Source of the DNA: Promethearchaeota archaeon
GTDB taxonomy: Archaea; Asgardarchaeota; Lokiarchaeia; Sigynarchaeales; SOKP01
Length of the DNA: 27,012 nt
Direction: 5' to 3'
NCBI GenBank assembly: GCA_014730295.1
Contig: WJIN01000227.1
Coordinates: 1 to 27,012 of the forward strand
Shown: positions 1 through 5,687 of the stretch, in pieces
How positions within the stretch are numbered: position 1 is the first letter of the stretch
Layout: each line of letters begins with the position of its first letter
The notes under the pieces: model-generated
The model's database searches: none
The model's input: only the letters and a program-made list of their open reading frames with translations
Told to the model about the DNA's origin: nothing
Translations under genes and position numbers: made by a program

Positions 1-1
1 A

Positions 2-124
2 GAGCGAGGCATCACAGTCATTTCATGACCTACCGTAGGGACTACGGGAAGTTACGCTTGTGGAGATCGTGTAAGACGCCATTTAGGTGCTGTGGTCGTG
101 GAAGCAAGAATCCAGCTCCTTTAG
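2..124 (+). pseudogene. tnpB: C-terminal fragment of TnpB (RNA-guided nuclease), interrupted by a stop
   Basis: Reading in the frame that starts at base 2, codons 29-121 give PTVGTTGSYACGD, then a short basic stretch and VVVEARIQLL before TAG. This resembles the poorly structured C-terminal tail of archaeal TnpB proteins (a PT-x-GTTG-x-x-ACGD stretch and an ...VEAx-[IS]-Q/P-x-L end). The same frame continues upstream as ERGITVIS but is broken by TGA at 26-28. A single substitution (for example from TGG) would explain that stop. TGA is a normal stop in this genome, since uS12 ends with it. The catalytic RuvC region lies off the window, so whether the rest of the gene is intact is unknown. Alternatively the real protein simply ends at 26-28. 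Confidence 0.55.
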
Positions 125-140
125 GTGCTGGTAGTTCAAT
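100..140 (+). ncRNA. 3' part of the element's omega-RNA (TnpB guide scaffold)
   Basis: TnpB guide RNAs are made from the 3' end of tnpB and the element right end, and finish with a short hairpin next to the element boundary. The hairpin at 112-131 and the following GTAGTTCAAT (131-140) fit that scaffold, and any guide would be the flanking sequence after 140. Only the 3' part is described here, because the 5' limit cannot be seen. This is an inference from family architecture, and a broken tnpB would make the RNA a relic. Confidence 0.4.
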
Positions 141-888
141 AATTTCATATAACTTTTAGGCTTGATTTATATATTGGAAAAAAGATCTATTATTTAAAGG
201 AAGAAGAGCTCTTTCTGATGGATCTCTTCAATCCATAATGATGAAATTTAATTTGAGTAGTCAAATATGCTAGTAAACGTTTCATAGCCCGATCATTTTT
301 TGACCCTCAGAAATGAAACGTATAACTTCTTGAAATTGTTAGTTAATATTATGAATGCGATTAATAAATCAAAAATATCAAGCTCCTGTCCTTTTCCTTT
401 TAATTACATATCCAGCTTAGCTGCGTAATTTGCAGCATTTTGATTAAGCAGAAAGATTTCCAATTGAGAAATAAAATCTTTTAATCCTATTTTTAATTTA
501 GTGATCTCTCGGTTAGATATCTTTTTCTTCAAATATATCAATATATATCGGAATTACCGTCTATTCCCATAAATCTCTGTCATTTTCCATTTAAATCAAG
601 TTTTTCATTTAAATATCGTGAAAAAGATCTTTCATCTTAGAGAGCATAAAGAATATACGGTTTCCATACTTTCCCTTAGATATCTTGAAGTTTTATCTCC
701 TCTCTCAGTTAATATCGATTAGTCAATTGAGTCTGCTCAATTACTAGAAAGTAACTATCATCAGATCAACAACATCATTACTGCATATAATCTTTTCATC
801 AGATCATATAGTTAAGTTCACTAGTAAAAAATTTTTTTCCTATCAATGAGTAAGTTTTTTGTCGATTAAAATGTATCAATGAAATGGC
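141..888. other. Gene-free AT-rich intergenic stretch
   Basis: I see no supportable gene in these roughly 750 bases: frames on both strands are short and broken, and no tRNA-like cloverleaf was recognised. The contents are homopolymeric A/T runs plus two copies of TCAGATCA at 761-768 and 799-806. A third copy sits next to the histone promoter. The stretch separates the transposon remnant from the histone gene and may be decayed element or host sequence. Confidence 0.6.
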
Positions 889-917
889 TCAGATCAACCA
901 ACACATTTATATATAAG
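889..917 (+). promoter_or_regulatory. Likely histone promoter with adjacent TCAGATCA box
   Basis: TTTATATATAAG at 906-917 is a good archaeal TATA box. It would place transcription start near 940 and leave a leader of about 70 nt before the histone ATG. Immediately upstream, 889-896 reads TCAGATCA, the third copy of a box also at 761-768 and 799-806. A reverse-oriented ATCTGA lies at 951-956, near the expected start site. The repeated box could be a regulator site; this is inferred from repetition only. Confidence 0.45.
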
Positions 918-1011
918 AAATACTAATTTAATTATAAGATAGTGAATTTTATCTGATCTATCCATAAAATAATTATAATGTATAACAAAATTAGTGGAGG
1001 AATGAATTAAA

Positions 1012-1224
1012 ATGGGAGCTTTTGCATGGAGCCCACTTCGGGCTTTAATGAAAGATGCTGGTGCAGAAATCGTAAGTCGAGCCGCAGTTGACAAGTTAAT
1101 GGACTTCTTAGAAGGATACGCGAAAAATCTAACCGATTGTGCACTTGATATCGCCAAACATAGCGGCCGTAAAAAGGTAACTGCGGACGATATGAAAATT
1201 GCGATTGATTTAGTCAACGACTAA
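1012..1224 (+). CDS. Archaeal histone
   Basis: This is a 70-residue, tail-less histone-fold protein that should dimerise and wrap DNA in archaeal chromatin. The fold signature is clear. Residues 5-17 form the first helix (with LRALMKDAGAEIVS leading to loop 1), the long central helix follows (VDKLMDFLEGYAKNLTDCAL), and residues 48-68 contain the typical HSGRKKVTADDMKIAIDL loop 2/third-helix segment. The GRKKVTADD stretch carries the lysines and arginine expected to contact DNA, and the T-x-x-D pair expected to cap the last helix. The start is well supported: GGAGG at 996-1000 lies 11 nt upstream of the ATG. The N-terminus (MGAFAWSP) is more hydrophobic than in HMfB-type histones. The gene is single, with its own promoter and a T-rich terminator behind it. 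An open frame on the opposite strand is only its shadow. Confidence 0.95.
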   Translation: MGAFAWSPLRALMKDAGAEIVSRAAVDKLMDFLEGYAKNLTDCALDIAKHSGRKKVTADDMKIAIDLVND

Positions 1225-1252
1225 ACTTTTCGACACACTAGCATAATTTTAC

Positions 1253-1305
1253 TATAATATTTTTTTTCTTTTTTCTTAAAGATTTTTTGATTTTAATCTT
1301 TTTTT
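1253..1305 (+). terminator. T-rich terminator after the histone gene
   Basis: Behind the histone stop come T7 (1261-1267) and T6 (1269-1274). They are followed by a 7-bp inverted repeat, AAAGATT (1278-1284) and AATCTTT (1295-1301), running into T7 (1299-1305). Stacked T-tracts are the known intrinsic termination signal in archaea. The hairpin may be incidental. Confidence 0.55.
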
Positions 1306-1412
1306 GGTTATGTCAGCAAAATTTCTTAATGCTATAGGATTTTTTCTTTGAGTGATAATTTTTAAGGATGCCCTATTCTTAATCATAAGTTTTTAAATTT
1401 GGGAATGAAAAA

Positions 1413-1856
1413 ATGGACAAGAGAGAAGAATTACCTAAAAATCCCATCGAAGCACAAGGGATGCTCATAAAAGCTTTTTACGAACGGTTTGGACAAGAGG
1501 CACTACCTATTATCAAGGAAATCTGCGGAAAGCAAGGGAAAGCGCTTGGGCTGAAAATCAGGAAGAAAGTTCCTGATAACAGACTTTCGACCGTTGCAGA
1601 GGCATTTTCAAAAAGTTATGACCCTAAAGATGTGAAGGTCGTGGAACTCTCTGATGAAAAGTTTCGGATACAGGGAACAAAATGTCCGTTTGGATTGGAA
1701 AATACCTCCAGAGAACTCTGCGAGGCGGTAATGGAAATCGACCATGAATACTTTAAAACTGCGGTAAGTGAAAATATTAAACTCAAAATAGAGAAGACTG
1801 TCGCTGCGGGAGACGGGCATTGTGATACTACCTACAAGGTGAAAACAGAGATCTAA
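1413..1856 (+). CDS. ATC-hydrolase-like / V4R-like small protein
   Basis: This 147-residue soluble protein resembles the L-2-amino-thiazoline-4-carboxylic acid hydrolase-like family (PF14196), which is related to bacteriochlorophyll 4-vinyl-reductase-type domains. The N-terminal half is helical and binding-domain-like (residues 10-50). The C-terminal half carries the family pattern: TKCPFG near residue 89, a cysteine and aspartate in LCEAVMEIDHEYF, and a GDGHC turn near 132-136. Most members of this family have no proven reaction, so hydrolase activity should not be assumed. The gene stands 127 nt upstream of the geranylgeranyl reductase on the same strand. That spacing leaves room for a separate promoter, but the pairing may be meaningful. 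An ATG at 1405 is out of frame, and 1413 is the first in-frame start. Confidence 0.6.
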   Translation: MDKREELPKNPIEAQGMLIKAFYERFGQEALPIIKEICGKQGKALGLKIRKKVPDNRLSTVAEAFSKSYDPKDVKVVELSDEKFRIQGTKCPFGLENTSRELCEAVMEIDHEYFKTAVSENIKLKIEKTVAAGDGHCDTTYKVKTEI

Positions 1857-1983
1857 AACAATACGAATAATACTCTTGGTTTATGGAATGTATCCTTCTT
1901 TATGATTACGAATATTTAGTGTGTGAATTCGTTTTTTAGCCAAGGCTTTTTTTGAGATATAATTAATTAGATGGATTTAAGAA

Positions 1984-3090
1984 ATGTCCGAATTCGATAT
2001 TATAGTTGTTGGTGCGGGACCGGGGGGATCGATCGCCGCAAAAGTTGCCGTTGAAAACGGTTATTCTACTTGTATACTTGAAAAAGAGAATTTGAGTGAT
2101 GAGGGAAGATATAAAGCCTGCGGAGGTGCGATGGCGTGGGAATTAGTAGAAGAAATTGATTATCCCCAAGAAAAGATAGCGAGGGTAATTGAATCATTAG
2201 AGCTTCATCATGTGGATGGGGAAACATACTCCAAAGAAGGAAAAGGAGCGGTGGTGTGGAGATCGGTATTTGATAAATTCCTCACAGATATGGCAACTGA
2301 TGAAGGGGCTACGCTAAAACAAGATGAGGCTTTACTGGATATAACGAAAAACGGAGCAAGGCATACGATTATCACTAAAACAGGAAAATATGAAGCCAAT
2401 TATGTGATCGCCGCGGATGGAGTCACCTCTCGAACTTTAAAACAATTAGGGTGGCCCGATTTTAAGAGCGAGGATCTTATCTTAACGATCACCAAGGAGA
2501 TGGAATTAAGTAAATCCGAAATTGATAAGCGCTTAGGAAAAGAGAAGGTACATCTTTATTTTGGAATCAAGAATTTAATTCCAGTCGGGTATGCGTGGTT
2601 GTTTCCGAAAACCGATCATATTACTGTAGGATGGGGAAACCAGATTAATCTCATAAAGAATTCTCGAGAAGAATTCCAGAAATTTGTAGACTTATCTTCG
2701 GTTAAAACCACTTTGAGAGGTTCCCAAGAATCAATATTCAAACCGCATTTAATTCCCGTCGGATTGCGACCTCAGTTATATAAAAACAAGGTGATTGCAG
2801 TGGGAGATGCAGGAGGAATAGTAGATCCAATTAGCGGTAAGGGTATCCCGTATGCGATGATGTCAGGTCAAATTGCTGTGGAAACGATTAAAAAATGTGA
2901 AAATAAAGGTAAGATCAATCACATTGGAGAATATTATAAAAAAACGCTTGATAGAAAGTTTTTAAAAATTCTGGAATTAAAACGGCAAGCAAGAGACCGA
3001 ATTTTTGATAATGACGATTCATTAAAGAATTTTCTCTCACTTTGGGAAAACCATAGATCCTCAGAAATAGTGATGAAAGGCTTAATTTAA
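1984..3090 (+). CDS. Geranylgeranyl reductase family FAD enzyme
   Basis: This 368-residue flavoprotein most likely saturates the geranylgeranyl chains of archaeal ether lipids at the membrane (digeranylgeranylglycerophospholipid reductase). Residues 5-35 are an N-terminal Rossmann FAD-binding motif (GAGPGG at 10-15, with an acidic residue closing the second strand at E33). KACGGA at 44-49 holds the family's conserved cysteine (C46), and YAWLFP near 203-208 is the substrate-pocket motif of archaeal geranylgeranyl reductases. GDAGGIVDP near 274-282 is the second FAD-binding stretch. The length is slightly short for the family but the order of motifs is complete. Members also reduce other polyprenyl groups, so the exact substrate is uncertain. 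There is no strong Shine-Dalgarno before the ATG; an AT-rich TATA-like stretch lies about 30 nt upstream. Confidence 0.87.
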   Translation: MSEFDIIVVGAGPGGSIAAKVAVENGYSTCILEKENLSDEGRYKACGGAMAWELVEEIDYPQEKIARVIESLELHHVDGETYSKEGKGAVVWRSVFDKFLTDMATDEGATLKQDEALLDITKNGARHTIITKTGKYEANYVIAADGVTSRTLKQLGWPDFKSEDLILTITKEMELSKSEIDKRLGKEKVHLYFGIKNLIPVGYAWLFPKTDHITVGWGNQINLIKNSREEFQKFVDLSSVKTTLRGSQESIFKPHLIPVGLRPQLYKNKVIAVGDAGGIVDPISGKGIPYAMMSGQIAVETIKKCENKGKINHIGEYYKKTLDRKFLKILELKRQARDRIFDNDDSLKNFLSLWENHRSSEIVMKGLI

Positions 3091-3136
3091 TATACTTGTT
3101 CTAATGTTCTCTTCATTATTAGTAATCATGTTTATA

Positions 3137-3616
3137 CTATAAAATTAACGCGGTTTTCTTTGGCTCCTTTTCGGCATAGAAATATCTTCCTGAGCCCATC
3201 ACGTCCACGTGTCGAAAAGAGATCCTGTGAAACATTATTTTTTCGGATTCGAGACTATGTTTTTGTTTTAATTCCCTATAGGTTTTTTCATCTAAAGGTT
3301 TCAATAAATCGAGAATCCATATACCCAATTCTGAGACGACGAGTTCCTCATCTGATGGATAATACTGTTCTCTATTGGCGCCAAGTTCGGTATGACCTTT
3401 TTTATATGTTCCCGGAATATTCGAAGCTTTTTGTTGATATAACTTAAAATATTTAATTATTCTCCCAATATTATCCAAGCGTTTTGGGCCAATGCTGTCA
3501 AGAATTTCGAAAACTCGATTTTCGCCTCGAACATAATCATTTATCGTATCGGGGGTACGTTTTGGCTCATAACCAGGAAACCTATTTTTATCTTCCCTCT
3601 TTTTCTCTGAATCCAT
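3137..3616 (-). CDS. Unknown 159-residue hydrophilic protein
   Basis: I do not recognise this family. The protein is hydrophilic with many Lys, Glu and Arg residues, has no signal peptide or membrane segment, and carries no cysteine-based metal site. The N-terminal 20 residues look disordered. A predicted helical core (residues 28-65) and a second helical part (90-130, with SELGIWILDLLKPLDEKTY) follow. The start is supported by AAGGAG about 8 nt before the ATG on the reverse strand. The gene lies between, and opposite to, the geranylgeranyl reductase (convergent, 46 nt apart) and the KARI-like gene (divergent). A 95-codon frame on the forward strand across the same DNA has a less protein-like composition and is taken as its shadow. 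Confidence 0.6.
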   Translation of the reverse strand: MDSEKKREDKNRFPGYEPKRTPDTINDYVRGENRVFEILDSIGPKRLDNIGRIIKYFKLYQQKASNIPGTYKKGHTELGANREQYYPSDEELVVSELGIWILDLLKPLDEKTYRELKQKHSLESEKIMFHRISFRHVDVMGSGRYFYAEKEPKKTALIL

Positions 3617-3769
3617 TTTGTAAAACTCCTTGAATTGGATGGGTTTAAACTACATATTATCAAATAAAAGACTCATATAAGTATTTTTTTCTCCTCTTGA
3701 ATAAACCTTTAATTGGTTTGAAAAGTAATCTATTATTAAATTTATAAAACTTTTGAAAGGAAAATAAGA

Positions 3770-4849
3770 ATGGTAAATATTTATCACGAAAAAGATGGAA
3801 ATATTTCTGATATAAAGGAGAAAACCGTCGCAATCGTAGGATATGGGAATCAAGGAAGGGCTCAAGCATTAAATCTCCGAGATTCTGGAATAAATGTAAT
3901 TGTGGGTAATCGGGAAGATGAATACAAACAATTTGCAAAAGATGATGGATTTTCTACCTATTCAATAACAGAAGCGGTTGAGAAGGCTGACATTATTTTC
4001 ATTCTAATTCCCGATGAGATCTTGGATGAAGTATTTGAACAGAGCATTCACCCAAATCTTAGTAAGGGGAATGCGATAGTGTTTGCGAGTGGGTATAATG
4101 TTGGGTTTGGATTAATAGCCTTACCAGACGATATTGATGTTCTTTTATTAGCTCCAAGAATGATAGGTGTAGGAGTCAGAGAAAAGTTTTTAGACGGGGA
4201 GGGATTTTTTAGTTTTATTGCCATTGAACAAGATGCGACTGGCGGCGCAAAAAATATATTGCTGGCATTAGCCAAAGGAATCGGAACCCTTAAAAAAGGT
4301 GCGGTGGAATTAACATTTAAACAAGAAGCCGAGCTGGATTTGTTCAATGAACAAGGGTTTGGGCCTGCATTTGGAAGAGTATTGCTAACAGCGATCTATA
4401 CTCTCTTAGATGCGGGCTATCCTCCAGAAGCTATATTGATTGAAATGTATATGTCAGGAGAAATGTCATATACGTATCAAGCCATGGCAAAGGTGGGATT
4501 GGTAAAACAAGTGAACTTTCATTCCCAAACCAGTCAATACGGATCGATGAGTCGCGGAATACGCTTTCGAAAATTACCATTACGATCAAAAATGGAAGAG
4601 ATCTTGGAGGAGATTCAAAAAGGAGAGTTTACAGAAGAATGGGAGAAAACTCTAACAAAACTGAAATTTAAAATCATTAAGTTCTTTGCAACTAAACAAA
4701 AGATAAATCGCATCGAGAATGAAGTGAGGGATAATTTAGGATTAAAAACTTATGATGTGTATGAACAAAAACCACCCACAAAAGAGGATATAGAAAATTT
4801 AAAGGAGATTTCAGAGGAGCTTAAGCAATTTGAAAAGTATTATCAATAA
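3770..4849 (+). CDS. Divergent ketol-acid reductoisomerase (IlvC-like) homologue
   Basis: The 359-residue protein aligns along its length with ketol-acid reductoisomerase (class I size), the NAD(P)H- and Mg-dependent second step of branched-chain amino acid synthesis. The Rossmann motif GYGNQGRAQALNLRDSG (24-40) and a GNRED cofactor loop (46-50) are present, as are metal ligands D190 and E194 in the DLFNEQ motif. E225 and S252 also appear to match conserved positions. However, the catalytic histidine of the FAHGFN motif is serine here (FASGYN, S107), and the active-site lysine of APK is arginine (R130). The fourth metal glutamate is displaced, with an insertion giving E225...E231. The C-terminal 70 residues are lysine/glutamate-rich and not KARI-like. 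It is therefore family-related, but the standard reaction is doubtful. No other ilv genes are nearby. GAAAGGA about 8 nt before the ATG supports the start. Confidence 0.75.
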   Translation: MVNIYHEKDGNISDIKEKTVAIVGYGNQGRAQALNLRDSGINVIVGNREDEYKQFAKDDGFSTYSITEAVEKADIIFILIPDEILDEVFEQSIHPNLSKGNAIVFASGYNVGFGLIALPDDIDVLLLAPRMIGVGVREKFLDGEGFFSFIAIEQDATGGAKNILLALAKGIGTLKKGAVELTFKQEAELDLFNEQGFGPAFGRVLLTAIYTLLDAGYPPEAILIEMYMSGEMSYTYQAMAKVGLVKQVNFHSQTSQYGSMSRGIRFRKLPLRSKMEEILEEIQKGEFTEEWEKTLTKLKFKIIKFFATKQKINRIENEVRDNLGLKTYDVYEQKPPTKEDIENLKEISEELKQFEKYYQ

Positions 4850-4873
4850 TTTTACAACTCTTATGTTCTTTTT

Positions 4874-5503
4874 TTAAAACGAGTTATCCATAGAGTTCTC
4901 AAGGATTTCTGAGTACTCTTCAAATTTAGTCATACATTTATAGCAATATTTTGGCTTTGAATGATAATTTTCCCCGCAATTAGGACATTTGCTTACCGTT
5001 GATTTAGCTATTTCTCTCACGTTTTCTAAATGTGTTTCTTCTGTAGGTTCGGTCAATTTCTTTACACTATAGGATAAAGATATTGAAATCAAAATAATTA
5101 CAATCCCTAAAATTAGAGTTTTCATGAGTAAATTCCATATCTGCGCATTAAAATAGACTGGAGTGTATCGCGAGGTAAAGACATAGAAAAAAAAGTTTAA
5201 GAAAAAGAATGGCTTTAAATTAGCCATTGTAGAGGAGCGAGGTTCTTGATAAATTAAGATGGGGATAAGTGAGATCCCAATCCAAATCCCTCCAATGAAT
5301 AAGGAACCTATAATATCTTTAAATAGAATATAATTTGCTAAAAAATGGATGATTATTTGTCGCTCTGGCGTAATTCCACCGTCAAAGTTTATTTGAAAAT
5401 CATATCGGAACCCAAAAATAAGTAAAGAAAGTAAACTAAACTGAATTACAAAAATAATAATCTTACTTCTTACAAGTTTTTCAAATAATTTCTTAACCAT
5501 CAT
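4874..5503 (-). CDS. Membrane protein with C-terminal zinc ribbon, function unknown
   Basis: This 209-residue protein has about four hydrophobic segments: roughly 14-32, 62-86, 97-112 and 127-147. A cytoplasmic-type tail follows, carrying CPNCG and CYKC near residues 171-190, a four-cysteine treble-clef or zinc-ribbon knuckle. Many archaeal membrane proteins carry such terminal ribbons, and the architecture alone does not give a function. The gene converges on the KARI-like gene and diverges from rpoA1, so it does not belong to the polymerase operon even though it sits where rpoB would be expected. Adjacent in-frame ATG codons (MMVKK) leave a one-residue uncertainty in the start. Confidence 0.6.
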   Translation of the reverse strand: MMVKKLFEKLVRSKIIIFVIQFSLLSLLIFGFRYDFQINFDGGITPERQIIIHFLANYILFKDIIGSLFIGGIWIGISLIPILIYQEPRSSTMANLKPFFFLNFFFYVFTSRYTPVYFNAQIWNLLMKTLILGIVIILISISLSYSVKKLTEPTEETHLENVREIAKSTVSKCPNCGENYHSKPKYCYKCMTKFEEYSEILENSMDNSF

Positions 5504-5597
5504 TTATTAAAAAAATTACAATCAATTAAATTCTTCTAGTGGGATGGCGGGAAAATCCGTTTTAGAAGGGTTTTAACCGTAAAATTTTTTAATTTTG

Positions 5598-5607
5598 CTA
5601 TATATAA
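5598..5607 (+). promoter_or_regulatory. TATA box for the RNA polymerase operon
   Basis: CTATATATAA at 5598-5607 lies about 80 nt before the rpoA1 ATG, in the short gap shared with the divergent membrane-protein gene. It is the best TATA-like element there and would start transcription near 5630. This is inferred from sequence only. Confidence 0.4.
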
Positions 5608-5687
5608 TCTCATACAGTGGAGAATTTATCAGCTGATTTTTTTATGTATTATAAACTTGAAAACAAAAATGAGGACGTATTCTTCTT

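Larger units (their letters stand above)
1..140 (+). mobile_element. Right end of an IS200/IS605-family (TnpB-bearing) element
   Basis: The first 140 bases look like the 3' end of an IS605-type element that enters from beyond the left edge. A C-terminal TnpB-like reading frame ends at a TAG (122-124). Over that stop lies an imperfect hairpin: CCAGC (112-116) pairs with GCTGG (127-131) around a smaller CC/GG stem (118-119 with 124-125). The element probably ends at the TTCAAT at 135-140. A subterminal hairpin just before such an end, overlapping the tnpB stop, is typical of this family. No left end or TnpA is visible. The boundary is inferred from family architecture, not from a target-site comparison. 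Confidence 0.6.

Noticed and set aside
26..28. Recoding of TGA (as Trp) in this organism
   Set aside because: uS12 and pyrB in the same window end with TGA, so TGA is a normal stop; a nonsense mutation is simpler.
238..244. ATGATGA resembling box C of a C/D guide RNA
   Set aside because: No convincing box D (CTGA) or C'/D' pair with proper spacing follows, so a lone box-C match in AT-rich DNA is not evidence.
894..1217. A 107-codon reverse-strand frame across the histone gene and its leader
   Set aside because: It lies opposite a certain histone gene, has no ribosome site, and its translation has a shadow-like serine/isoleucine-rich composition.
3160..3447. A 95-codon forward frame opposite the unknown 159-residue gene
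   Set aside because: The reverse-strand gene has a good ribosome site and a normal charged composition; the forward frame has neither.
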